Shown here: in pieces, positions 1 through 13,128 of the stretch | How positions within the stretch are numbered: position 1 is the stretch's first letter | Layout: each line of letters begins with the position of its first letter | Assembly (NCBI GenBank): GCA_023333565.1 | Contig: JAJKFH010002751.1 | Span: 1-64,000, forward strand | Direction of reading: 5' to 3' | DNA length: 64,000 nucleotides | Origin: Puffinus mauretanicus | Taxonomy: Eukaryota; Chordata; Aves; Procellariiformes; Procellariidae | Program-made: the position numbers and the translations under genes | The notes under the pieces: model-generated | The model's input: the letters and a program-made list of their open reading frames with translations, nothing else | The model's database searches: none | What the model was told of the DNA's origin: nothing

Positions 1-3000
1 CCCCTGTATCCCATATGCTCCAATATTCAAACTATCTGCCTGCTTATAACTACAGTGCTTGGAGAAAAAAACAAAAAACCTTGCAGAAGAAAAGAGGAAA
101 AAAATCTGCCTGGATATTTTTCTCCTATTGTGTGTTGCTCATTTGAATGATGGTGTATTGTGGTTCGTAGCAGAGGATTTTGTGCCTGGAATAATGAATT
201 GTCTCCTAGCATAAAACACCTATGCTCACCTTCAGCTTCCATTGAGAAAAAGATGTTAAACACTGTAGTGATATACTGCAGCATCAGAGAATTTCATATT
301 AATCATATCACCTGATGCCAAAGGCCCTGCTGGCATCGTCTGTGACACTGCTGTAGAGCTACCGAGTTTTTCATTGTCAGTGTTGACAAATTTTTACTGA
401 ACTCGGATGTAAATACTATAAAGAAATTCCAGATTAAAATATGCCAGGAAATCCTCTCTTCTTTAGAAAAAGAAAGCTGATATTTAAGTCTTAAACAAGC
501 TGTTTTCTTCCTAAGATCTTCGCGTACGGCTCACAAACAGCTTACCACAGGCTAAGCCGAGATGTGAACAAACAGGATGCTGCTGGCTGCTTGGGCAGCC
601 ACCCATGGGCATGTGCTTACCCCAGGGCAGATGTGCACCAGTGTCTCTCTCCCCCTTCAGAGAAAGAGTTGCTCCACAAAGACCATGGGCAAGAGCATAC
701 TCAAGTCTGTAATCAAGAAACAGCTGACGTGGTCTATCTGCATGCCCAAAATTACTTCACAAGAAATTCGTACTGGAACCCTATTACAGGCAGGGGTTTA
801 CCCTGGTGCCACAGGGGACTTAGTTTCTCCTTTTGTTCCCTGTCTACTACCCCTTTTTCCCTCCTTCCCCATCAGTATGCAGGTGTTTCCAGTACGAGAC
901 TGGAATGTATGTATCTTCTTTCTAATTCCCCAGTTTCAGACATGCATGGAAGGTGAGTGCAGTACTGGCGATATACGAGGCCTGTGCAGTCACAGGGGAG
1001 GAAGAGATGGACAGTGAAGGTACTAATACCTCTTCCTTGCTGAAGATGTCATCTTTCTCCCCACCACGATCCATCATGGAAGGGCAACCCTAGTAAATCA
1101 TTCAAAACAAGGTGTGCTTGCGTCAACCCACGCGCCTTCACAATCTATTCATATACGAAGTTATGTTAATAGGTATCTAATATACACAACATATATTTTT
1201 AAAAGCAGAGATGAAGATAAATCACTTGGAGCAGTCACATCCTTCCCTGACATTGCAGTCCTGTTCCTTACAGTCTGGAGCTGAAAAGCACCAAATTATG
1301 GGCTTCACACACGTTCTTGGCATATTGTTCTACTTTCACAGACAGGAAATATTTTTCTAATCTTCATCTAAATTTACTCAAGCTGCTGTTCCCACACTGC
1401 TGATAACAAATCTTTGGAAACTAGTACTCTGCAATAACCGCTTTGCAGATTACCCCCTCCAAACTGCAGGCCTGAATTGTGGTGATGGAGAGATCCTGCC
1501 TTCGAAGTGTGCCAGCACTGCGGGTACGTTACTGTCGCAATCAGCGCTGAGACCGGCTGCTTTTGCAGATGTATGTGGGCAAGGCAGTTTGACAGTAGTT
1601 TGATTTGGGTATAGCCAGCGGGATGTTACAGCAACATGAAGCTCAACACAGGCAGAAAGCTTGACCGAGAGCATGGGTAAATGGTTTGCATGGTGAGGCT
1701 CACAGCTAAGCTGGTTAGAGCTCCCAGTTGCTGCCATCACTCTGCTTGTTTCATCCAATCTGATTTAAATTGGTCAAAGCCAGCATAGATATATTCAAAG
1801 CTAGAGATGTAGTGAAGAAATGCCCTTAGAAATGAGCAGAGCCTGTTCCAAATTTGACAGCGATATTTTTCTGGTGAGAAAAAGGATGATGTTGAGAAAA
1901 ATAGAGAAAAAAAGTTTTGATTGCTTCAGTTTTAAAAAACGAAAGAAATGTTGCATTGTTTCGAAGTTTCACTCTTGTTTTCCCTCCTTTCCAATATATC
2001 GCAGCTGATTTGAACTAGAAGATAGAATACAGTTACAAATGGGAGAAAAATTTTCTTTGCAACTTTTGCCTTTTAGAAAACAGATGTTTCTCTGTTCTTT
2101 ATACACCTTGTTTTGATGTGTATTTGATTAAAAAAATGCTTTTAAAAATGAAAGTAGACTTTTGGAGGGTTGATATTAAGGGTTCTCTGTCTAGTCTAAT
2201 ATTTCCATGGTTGTAATCCTGACAGAATGACCTTCAAAGTTTCATTAATGGCTGTCCTTCAACAAGCTAAAATGCAGATAAAATTCTGCTTAGCTTGAAC
2301 TCTGCTAGTCTCTCTCTGTGTTGAAGGATAGACCACACCTTTGTAGTTTTCTTTAAATAAACTGAAATAACATTTTTTTTCTTTTTTTCCCCTCAAGCTT
2401 AAAATTGTTCATCTGCTGCAAAAAGGATCCTGATGTTGAGATGTTGTGAAAGAACACTTTTGGTCAGGAAACAAACTTTTGGGGGTAGAGGGGTGAGATA
2501 TTTTTCTCCGCCTTTCTAGAAGACATGTGGATCCTTTCTGGTTTTCTGTGGCTTTCTTGAAGAGTGCTGTTGTAGCTCTGTTCAGTCCCAGGCTGAGCTG
2601 CTCCAAGCAAGGACAACTGCCAGAGTTGCTGAGAATACCACACTTTCCAAGAGGACCTGCTGTCCTCAGTTTTAGTGACAGAGAAGCTGGGCGCTCTCCA
2701 GAACTGGCCATGGGAGCTCTGGCCCAAATTCCCAGGACAAAAACAACCTTAGAGTCCTACGTTTAACAGCAGAAGTATATGTTTTTCCAAAATCCCAGGC
2801 TGCTCCCTTCAGACCCCTTTGTCCCTCCATAATAATCCAAACTCCCTTCCCACAGCTATAGCTCTTTAAACGAGGTAATGCTGGCCAGAACTGTTTCACT
2901 CCCAAACCCCAAAGGTGGAGGTCATGCCTGCTCTATAATGCCAAATCAGAACACAGTTTACAGACGCAGCTTCTTCACCAAGCCACTTTGTGGCCAGTTC

Positions 3001-5514
3001 TTCATTTTGACATGCCTCTTACAGGCATGGATGTAAAAGAAGGCACGATGGCACTGCAGCCTGTGACAACATTCAGATAAGAGCCGTGCTGTCTCACAGT
3101 GGTAAGAAGTCAGAGGTTTGAGGGGAGGAGGCAAATCATCCAGCCGTTCCCATCCAACTTTGTGGTTCTAGGAAAAACACAACAGGATCCAGATTTTGAA
3201 GTGTTTTGAATAGAACTTATGTTGTTAATGGCCTATACAGTCACAGTACTTTGGCTCTCTGTAAAGATTAAAGTAAAATTAAGTGTGGTTCGTGTTCCAT
3301 CACAACAACCTAAAACTTTGGAGGTTTGCACAAGGAGAACCCAGATACTCCAAAACACTTGTGATTTCAGATCACCAAAACCTGAGAAAAAACAAAACTT
3401 CATTAACCTGCTCCTTTTATTTTTCCAATAAATATAAATGCGTGTATCAATGCTGAATTCCAGCAGATTGTGCAGGCTGAATATCTGAAAGTCTTTTGTA
3501 CAGACATGGACTTTAGAGCTTTTTGGAAGCAGTAACTCAGTAGGGTAATCAATAAGACTTGTAAATCCGTTTACTGCATCTTTCAGATCAATTTATTTCC
3601 GACTTCTTGTACAACATTTGAAACCTGCTGAAGCCCCAAGACATTCTTCTCCTGTGGTGCCTTTAGAATAGACCACTCAATCATCAGAAAACATCGCGTA
3701 TTTTCCTTCACAGCCACAAACTGTGACTGGTATTTTAAGTGCTATTAAAGCTAAAGAGTTGAATGTTGGAAATACAGCAGTAAGCAGATCTTTCACAAGT
3801 TCCTTCCTTTCCCTCTATATTGTTGTTTTTGGCTTACCTTCAAATGAATGACTGATTCAATTTCTTGTTACTGTTCTTTCTCCCGCTGTCAGGTCTTAAT
3901 TGCAAGCCAGCAACACATTGGCTGTGTGGACAAAATTAAAAACATAATGAAAATCAATAAAAGCACGTGCAACTTTTTGCTACAATTTACTCACCTGTGT
4001 TTGGCTTTATGACAAGTTATGGTTTGGCAAAACCTCTTACCATGATCTAGTTTCCTTGTTTTAATATAAATCCGCTGTTATTCCCTACCTCCCTTCAGTA
4101 ACTTTCCTAGGGTTTTGCCTTGCATCAAGTAGGAACATTTCAAAAACAATAGGGAAATTTGCTACAACAGCTATAAGCTTTAGCCCCTCTCCTCTAGTTC
4201 ATAATGTGGGAAATAAAACTCTAGGAAGGTGTTGGTAATGAGCTATTTTTACCTCAATGATTCAGGGTTTTTTACCCATATGATTACTTTGATGGGTACC
4301 TAAAGGGAAGAAAGAGTTACCATTCTGCTCTATTTGAATATGTGCTACAGCTCAGAATAAAACAACCAAATGCATGCAAAGCTGTTACATCCCCAAGTTG
4401 ATATAAATAAGTACCTCTCTTGCCTGCAAGAATTGATTCAGATTATAACTTGTGCATTGCCACTAATTCATGGCTAAGCTACATACAAAGGTCTCAATGC
4501 ATATGTAATGTTAAGTGGGTGAAAAGGCTAGAGTCTGAGTACCCACAGCTCATCAACCACAGCTGGGATCACCGTGTGCTGCAAACCCCAGACCGGTGCC
4601 ACGCGGCTGGCGGCCAGCACCACAGCTGGTTCTCAGCCGACTGCGGTCAGCTCCAGAGGAGTCAACGTGGAAAAATGAAAATGACTCAGAGGGTGACTTT
4701 GCAGTGAAGGTGTAGCCTCTGGGTGAAGCTTACGTAGTCTGGCAACTGCTTCATCACTTTGAATGATACCTACCAGCCACTACAGATTGCTTGACTTGGA
4801 TTACTGTTGCTAACGCACAGTAAATTCATGTTATGTAGACCACAGGTTTTCTGAACAGCTGCTGCTGTTCTTCACTAGAGCCAGGTCAGCTTCTCCTATT
4901 GAACAATGCATTTAATTTGATCCCCCATATTACATCTACACACAGATTTCAGTGTTTTCATTATTTAGAATTATTCGCTGAATAATGCATGGGAACATCT
5001 TGCAGACTGTGTACTTACTTGTGAATGCTGTGGCACAGTTATTCCTTGCTCACTAGTTGGACTGTGTGATTGGTCACCAAAGCCAAACAGTATTTTTCCT
5101 GCTCTCCCTGTGGCCCCTCCTCCCCAGACCAAGTTGCATGTTTTAAAAATGAGAATAATCAGTCATGTGCACTTTTTCACTGATACCTATAACATTTCCA
5201 ATTCCTTTGCACATTCCTAAGAGAATAGATTTTGCATGTTCATGTGTGCAGTCAATACAATGTGAAACAAAGCTGCAAATATAAATGAATAAATAAAGTC
5301 AGCTCTTAGCCTAGTGAGCAGAATACATACCTAGGAAATGGGAAATCTGTGTTCAGCTTCCTTCTCAGCCTGAAGGCGTGCAGTCAGGTTCCCGCAGCTC
5401 CTATGGGGCCATCCTTTCCCAGCTGAGTCCTCCAGGTAGGGACACCTCTCACCCTTCATTTTGAAATTTTCCCTTTCACCAGTCAAAATGATGAGCGTCC
5501 TGCAGCCAGAGGGG

Positions 5515-5542
5515 AAAAAAAAAAAAGAGGAAAAAAAAAAAA
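5515..5542. repeat. Two A12 runs
   Basis: Two runs of twelve A separated by GAGG. No adjacent retroelement body was recognised on either side, so this is noted as simple sequence. Confidence 0.85.
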
Positions 5543-8500
5543 CAGCTCAAGAAAACCTGTTTTTGTAACCTTGTAGCCTGGCAGCTGGTGGGAGAAGGTA
5601 GCCCTGACCCAAGGCCTTTTTCGGGAGAAACCCTCTGAACCGCAGCACAGGCAGTGGCACAGGGTAGCACTGGCACAGTGGAAAGTATCTTCCAAGCAGC
5701 AAAGCCTGCTCATCCAGCACCAAGACAGTCGCTACACTCTGGGTGCAGAGGGGATGGAGAGCACCCACGGTACAGCCCTGATTCAGGCAGCGGGGAGGAG
5801 CGGGAACAGAGGAGGACATCTGGCTTCATGTCTTCTGCTGACTGGCTCCAGGTTGTTGCCTACCTGGCATGAGGAATTTGGGGGTTATCCAAAATTTTGG
5901 AGCAGTGTTACCCTTCCCATCAATTGCACAGGTCCTGTTTTGACCTCTGAACCACCCTGCTGGTGTTGGACACCTGAATTTCTAGACAATGCAAGGTCTA
6001 CAAGGGAAGCCCTGAGCAGATATTCTGAATCTGACCTCTCGTTCCTATTATCAATTATTTATCTCCCACTAACCCTGGAAATTATTCTCACGTGTCACTC
6101 CTCACCGCAGGGAGGTGCAGTACGTTGCAGGGCCTCCAGAAGGGCTGACAGAAACTGCGCTTCCCTGCAGCTCTCTGTATGCCGAAGGCACGGGATGGGG
6201 CGGGGGACAGGCGAGGACCTCCAAGGCCAGGTCCAAGGAAAGTCATGAGACATCCTTCACATTTCCAAAGAAAAAGTTAACTTTTTAAGAGATGCATTTT
6301 CAAAGGAGGGGGAAGGTCTTCCAGAGCTGCTGTAGAAACAAAAATGCCAGAGGTGAGGAAAGGCCAGGGAGACACTGTGAAGGTAGAAGTTTTATAGGGA
6401 GGAAGAACTATAAATAATATCTGATGGGTACATTTTTAACATAAAAGCAACAAACCAACGAAATGAGTTAAAAAACAAGCCCTGTGCAAGACTCTGTGTT
6501 TCTAATAAATGTTATTCATTTTGTAGGTGCCAGAGTTTTAGCCTCAAAAAATGATGTAGTGGTTTCTGCACTATATCCTGTGCTTTGTTACCCAAAACAT
6601 CCAACTGTAACAGACAGTAACAAAGAGAGAGAGAGACTGAAAAAAGTTTGCATATTTTCAGCTGACGTGCTTGGCTTTGAACTAAAGTATAACATGATGT
6701 AAGATTTTTGTGTCTTGAATAACTGAACTCACACTCATTTGCCATTACCTGCCTTCACCTGTGGTGTCCATTGAACAAGAAATATTGACTATGAGGACAA
6801 TACTGTGCAGCAGGACATGGTGTCAGAGGAGTGGAGCTACATACTGAACTGCCCTTGCAGCAAATCCATCTCCCCAGAGATGTCTTCATGTATCTCCCAC
6901 TGTCATGTGGTGGGTTTGTTTTCACAGTCACGTCTTTACTTTGTGGCATGTTAGTCCTTTCTGCCACTCTGTCGTACTCCATCCTTTTTTCCTGCTGCTT
7001 CTTGGTTTAAATCGTTCCTTCTGCACTTTAGGTTTCTCTTCTCCTGTTGCCCTTCAGAAGAAAGGGAAGTCTTGTGCAGAGAAAGGCTCATTTCCTCCTC
7101 AGAGGCAATGAGATGACTCATCCCTTGACCATGCTGCCCTCTGGCACTGGATGCTCCATTATCGCCCAAGAGCCAGGGGAATAAGTTGGGTTTCCTTGGT
7201 TAAATACACACTTAACAACATTATTCAGATGCTGCAAGGGCTAACTGATATTTGTACAGACCCTAAAAGTGCTATGTATGGTGAGCATGGTGATAACTGA
7301 TCCTCTTCTCTTCAGGATGCTGCTGAGCGAGGAGCCACAGGAGGGAGCGGCTGGCATGGCTGGAGCACCAGACCAGGCAATCACCCCAGCAAAAACGGGA
7401 AGCAAAGGGCAAAAGATGCATCCCCAAACACTCCTCATCCTGCCACAGGGACAGGGGAAGAGATCACTTCTCTATGGTGTGGGAACAGTAGGACAGTCAC
7501 AACTTCTGCTGGTGAAGCAACAGTGACTTTACAATACATTTCAAACTCTTTTTGACAGCACGCAGCCCGGGTCCCCTTTTAGCTGGAGGATTCTCACCCA
7601 GCCACCTCCCACCTTCCTAGGATGCTCAAATGCATCCTCCTGCTTTGCTGGCAGCGAAACATCTCGTGCGTCAGCACAGAGAGGTGAGCACCCATCAAGG
7701 CAATTAGACGGCCTAGATGCTCTCCTGCTCAGTGGGGGATGTCAGTGCCGAGGAGCTGCTCGAGCAGTGCAGTTTCCTGCCATGTCTACTTTGTTTCACA
7801 TCACTTAGGAAAGTCCTTGAACACAGCCCCTGTAAACAGAGGTGCAGATGCTTTTGAATTGCCGCCTGCACTTGGTGGCACACCACAAGCGCACGTTAAT
7901 ATTCTCAAGTTCAGGGCCCTCAAGGCTTGCATTTGAAGACAGCTCCTCATATGTGCCTATTTTCCATCTGTAGCACAAAAAACACCAGCTATTGAGAAAC
8001 ACAGCCATCAGCAATATACACTGAAATTAATAAAACTTGGAAAGTAAAGCAGCAGGCTCCAGCCTAATCACTGAACGCGACACGCTGTCGAATGGCAGGC
8101 TTGGTTCAGATGAGCTACCTCGGGTCATTTGCTCCGAGAATTAGTGGGGCTGGGAGTATCGCTGAGGTAATGATCATCACCTCCGGGGAAAAGCACTGTG
8201 CTCATGGCTTCCCTGCACCTGGGCGGAGAAAATGGAGGTTGCTGTGGTGGACCTTTTGGGTAGAGGTGTAAAAAGGCATTCTGGTACTGTCATCCACACC
8301 AGGCATCTCCCTAAGGCCACCTCGTCACACTTTGTGTCCCTACCATGAGAGGCTGGGCACTTGAGGACGTCACCAATCTGTAGCTGACTCAAGCGTCCTC
8401 CCTTTCTGAGGATCGACAAAGACAAATGCAAGATCCAGTTCATTTTCCAACCCTTGACTCAAAGCAGGCCTTTCCCTCGAGCTGTGTGAATACTGGATTC

Positions 8501-9382
8501 ATTCGGTTTGTTGGTGACATCAAGAACACGTTTTTTGTTATGAGTCAACCTACAGGAGTTTATCTGCTTTTTGGCAGGGGAGGATTCATTGTGGATGAAA
8601 ATTCTTAATTTGATCCCAAAACAAGATGTTTCATTTTATTCTTTGGATGGGGGAGGAGAATTGTGTCGTCTTCTCAAAATTAAGAAAAAAGGCAGAGGGG
8701 GAGTTGAGAAAGCTTAGGATGGATGTCTTAACATGAAACAAGCAAAGTTGCTTTACGAATCATTTTATTTCCCAATGTTAATGCAGTTCCCTATTCAGCA
8801 TGAGAAGAAAAATACTCCTCCTATGATTTATTCTCAAATTAAATTCATAGGGTTTAAAAATTTGCCTGATTTTGGAAAGTTTCCTATGTTGCTACCTATC
8901 TTCATAGCTCAGGTAAGGTGTTCAGTAAGAAAGCCCAGTTTCAGCAAAAACTTCTGACTATGGGCAAGGACAGAAATCCTGGCACAGCATGGTTTGCAAC
9001 CTCAGAATAGCACATGCAATGCTGGAGGAGGTGGAAAGAGAAGGAAAGAGAATGGGGAAGTCTGAAGAAACACAGGATGTGCAAGAGGCACCAGCAGAGT
9101 GACTCAGTGTGATTTTCTGGTAAACATGAAGTTACAGGGGGTTCAAGGGGCAACACCCACACACAAACTCCAAACTCCTGAAACCTTCAGGCAGGGAAGC
9201 AGTGGTGGGACTCGGGTCGCAGATTTGGGGTTGAGTTGTTTGTCTCTAAGCAGCACAACTATTTGAAGAATCCATGAACCCTTTTCCTGTCTTGCTGTCT
9301 CAAGCATCCTTATTTCTCCCCTTTTAAGGAGAGATGCTCAAACATATGTGTTTCTACAGCTAATAAAAAGATGTGATTAGGC

Positions 9383-9397
9383 AAAAAAAAAAAAAAA
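9383..9397. repeat. A15 run
   Basis: A poly-A run in the intergenic region. The sequence on its left (taataaaaagatgtgattaggc) contains an AATAAA just upstream, but I could not recognise a retrocopied gene before it. Confidence 0.8.
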
Positions 9398-12178
9398 TCT
9401 AAACCTGTTATAGCAAATGATTAACAATAATAAACACACTACATTATTGCATTCCTTTTAATGGCATACCTACAAGCAAGGAATGAGTACAGGAGGTACC
9501 CCTGCTTGCCTCACTCCTGGACATGGGCTAAGAGCAGGAGCAAGGTTCACAGCCTTAGCCAAAACAACCAAGGTGCCCGAGACAGACCTGGTCACTGGGG
9601 AAGGCGCACCATGGCTGTCTAGACCATAAATGACACATAAACACAAAAATTACACCATTGGGCTCTTAGAAATGTGAGCATTCGGACAAAATTTCAGCAT
9701 GAGGCTGAATAGCTGTATCCATCTAAAGAGCGTTTCTATCTTCCAGTCCCTCAAAAGCTGCTTTAGCAGCATAACACAGTGGGAAAAGGCCACTTGCTGA
9801 CTAGGCAAGAAATATCCTGGGGTAAGGATCTGGCCTCGTGTAGGCCCTCAAGCAAATTACAGGGCAGGAGCGGAGGATGGAGTTGGAGCTGGGGCTACAA
9901 ATGAATTGCAACACAGTACTGCCAAACAGTGCTGCTAGTCAGAGGTGTCCAGGGCTGGGAGACTGCAGTTCAGGCTTGGGGAGACTCCTTCCCTGCTAGC
10001 ACAAAGCAGAAGGAGTACAGCAGGTAGGTGGCTGAAACATGTTCACTCCTGTCCCTGGGCCTGCAGCGATATGAGCTGTTCCTGCGAAAAGTACTCCTAA
10101 ATTCTGTCCTACCTCCTTGACCAAAGTCAAAGCTGGTTTCCCAAAGTCCTATTTGCATCACCCTCGTTAAGACATTCTGTGCATGTCATCATGTTCTTAA
10201 CATGATACAGATCTATCGCCTTAAGTGAAGACAAAAGCAGCTGCAGAATATTTGATGTGCAGAGGAAGTATAAATTTTAGGTAATAAGAAATATTTCTTT
10301 ATCCTAGGTGTTGACAATATTTCAGTAGAGTAAATAAGAAAACGGCCTGCAAACTAAAAATTTCAACAAAACATGCCGAAAGCAGGGTCTCAAAAAATTA
10401 GTAAATTATCTTTATTTCAAAGCAGTAAGGGGGAAACAACACCATCGCTCTGCCAGTGCATACAAAGAGTCCCTGTTTGGGATCAATGAATAGGCATGTG
10501 CAGCCAACTTTCTTGCAATTGCCTGCAGGTTATGAATTTGGAAGTTGGTGGAAAATTTCAGATTGAGCCTGAACAGTCACTCGCATCTGGAGTTTAATGT
10601 AACAGCCTAAAGGGAGTGTTGCTCTAAATTTTAAATCACGCTGAACTTGATGAAGGGCTTGACATGATCTACACGAAAAGGTCAGAAAAGCTGTAAATAT
10701 TATTTCAGTGAGATTAAAACAGTGCTTTCGATCCTGCTTTTCTACTTCCATCTATGTATTCACTTACAGTCTCTGCAGAACCCTTCTAGTCCTTTTCTGT
10801 CCTAGGAAGTCTTCAGCATACATGCACTGAAAGGCAATGTACGTGGCATACAGCCACATAAGGGACCGGAGTAGTGGAATCTGCGGGCAGCTGCATCCCA
10901 ATTGCTAACTCTGCCAGCTCATCGGTAGAAAAACCAGCTGGGCAAGAAAGAGGAAGCTTGGGCTGATTCAGGAACATTAACTCCTTTAGCAGGACGGCTA
11001 AGGTCTGGACTAGCTGACAGCAACACATCGTGAAAGGTGCCTTCACTGTTGAGCGACAATGGAGAATATAATGGACAACGTAGCTTCACACAGATTGTGT
11101 AAAAGACTGTCCAAAGGGGATGCGCAGCTGGGAAGTCATCACACTGCGCTACAAGTACCTGTCATTTGGGGAGGGGAAAAAAAAATCAAAGAAGAAAATG
11201 AGACTAAACAAAACAGGCCAAATCATTATACTATTCTCGCAGAGAAGAGATGTCAGTACGTGCTGAGGTACTCATGAAGGGTGCCAGAGACTTCAATGGC
11301 AACGGACAAAAGAGGAACATTTTATCAACTGTTTGGGCTAGTTGGCTGCACACATTGTAAAACACAGATGTGTCTGCCTTGCAGCACACTTAGGAAAAAC
11401 TCACTAGGCATTCCTGATCTTCAGCTGTGTCTACTCTGGGCTATAAACAGCATTGCCAAGCTGTGTTTGAACTCTGCTTAAATGGCTGACGATTTCTACA
11501 GCCAAACTGCCAGAGCGTGAACTCAGCGCCGTGTGCTATAGGAATTTGGAACCGTTGTGTCTAAAGTCAGCTGAAGCGTACACTTCCATTCTTGAAGCTG
11601 GCTGCTAAAATTATCTGATATAGGGGAAAAAAACAAAAATAATGACAGTGGTGTGATGGTAAGTTCTAATATTAGTAACGATATGTTCTAGCACATGCAA
11701 AAATGAGACAATTAAAAAAAAGAAAGGAACTTGGTGTTCAAACTATTGTATGTCACTTCAACACAGAAAAGCTGAGTTTAATGCTGATCTATTTGACACA
11801 ACAGTTTTATAACTGCGTGGAGCTACTTGACACTGACATGTGGTTCCTGTTCTCCTGTCTTAGGATATCACTGACAGCACTATTCCATACTATTTGCTGT
11901 GTGCACTTTCTTGATGTTTGAATCTCTGAACTAACTTGCACTTGCACTGGTAGTTTACCAGCTTTGGATTTTTCCCCTGCTTACCATGCACAAAATCTGA
12001 TCTGCTGCCTTTTGTGTGTGTATTGCTGTTTATTTTGAAGACAATTTCACATTTGTGATCATTTAGAGGAAAAGCACTGTCCAAGGACAAAACACAAGAA
12101 TTCAGATGAATTTTGGAGTCGTTACATAACATACAGCCACAGACTACCTTTCCAGCACCACTTATTTTTGTCTAAGCC

Positions 12179-12230
12179 CAACTATTCACAGTGGCTTGAG
12201 TGTTATTTAAAAGACCATAGCAAGCATACT
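12179..12230. repeat. Copy A of a roughly 50-bp dispersed repeat pair
   Basis: This segment (ccaactattcacagtggct...) resembles the segment at 13080-13128 in the same orientation. The similarity runs ccaactatt-acagtggct, then tg-tat-taaaagac, then tagc-ag, with scattered substitutions. The flanks do not align well by eye. It could be an old interspersed repeat or a local duplication; no family was recognised. Confidence 0.5.
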
Positions 12231-13079
12231 TAGAGAGCATGTGCTTTCTGGTGTTTGGACCCATGACAGGTGAATTCTTGATTTAGTTTTCTCTATATCC
12301 TCTTTCTCTTGTTTCCATCCATGCTATAATGCATGGAATTCCTGGTCTACAAAGCAAAGCAAGTAACCTGCAATGCAGCAGCAGGAAGAAACCAGTGAGT
12401 GTTCATGCCACAAATGTCAGGTTGTGCAGGATCAAGTCCAGGCACGAATGGCTGCATACGTATCATTTGTGGAAGCGATGCTGCCTCTCAGGAGTATTTG
12501 CTGATTTCCAGTTTAGGAAGTTGCACTGCTGCTCATTTAGGCTTGCATGCAGAAATGAAGTTTATAGGTAATATTTGGAAAATAGTTACTCAAATTGACT
12601 CACTGCATTTCCATAATGACTGCTGCATATATATAATAACTATTTTTTTAAGCCATTGCGTATTTTGTTCCATCTGGCCACTTGCTATGAAATGGTTCTG
12701 TTTGTACTGGCTACTGAAAGTAAATGATGTCAATATTCTCACAGGTCAAAACCAAACCTTATACAATGCCCATTATGATCACTGTGGATTAATAGGGCTT
12801 TCCTGCTGTGACAACAGGTCCACAAAGCTGAGGTGCTGTAGCTAATGCCATTCATCATCCAGGGCATCTCCAGTAAAAAGAAGATGGGTATAGGGTGAAA
12901 GAGAGTAGAAGTCTCATCATCATGTCTCCGGTTTATGTGAGTTTGAATGATTTTTAAATAAAGGTAGCAGTTCTTAGTATTATGATGCTGGACAAGACTA
13001 AAAACTCTTGACTTCAAAGAATGAATAGTTTCATATCTCAAGCATTGAATGCCAAATGTTTGCCAGGATTTTATTTTAG

Positions 13080-13128
13080 TCCAACTATTTACAGTGGCTC
13101 TAATGCTATGTAAAAGACTGTAGCGAGA
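13080..13128. repeat. Copy B of a roughly 50-bp dispersed repeat pair
   Basis: The partner of the segment at 12179-12230, about 900 bp away in the same orientation. It reads ccaactatttacagtggct and continues with taaaagactgtagcgag. Confidence 0.5.

Larger units (their letters stand above)
1..12178. other. Intergenic, 3' side of ZSWIM6; no gene recognised
   Basis: No exon with convincing splice sites and protein similarity was seen on either strand. Open frames here reach 146-164 codons (577-1017, 5754-6248), but they lie in GC-richer patches, overlap frames on other phases and resemble nothing known to me. Poly-A runs at 5515-5542 and 9383-9397 are the only low-complexity sequence worth noting. 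Confidence 0.6.

Noticed and set aside
5754..6248. 164-codon plus-strand open frame
   Set aside because: It has no recognisable domain, lies in a GC-richer patch with overlapping frames on both strands, and has no visible splice or promoter context.
12399..12845. 148-codon plus-strand frame overlapping a 130-codon minus-strand frame at 12739-13131
   Set aside because: Unrecognised on both strands, and the composition looks like chance reading of noncoding DNA. The minus frame also runs over one copy of the short repeat.
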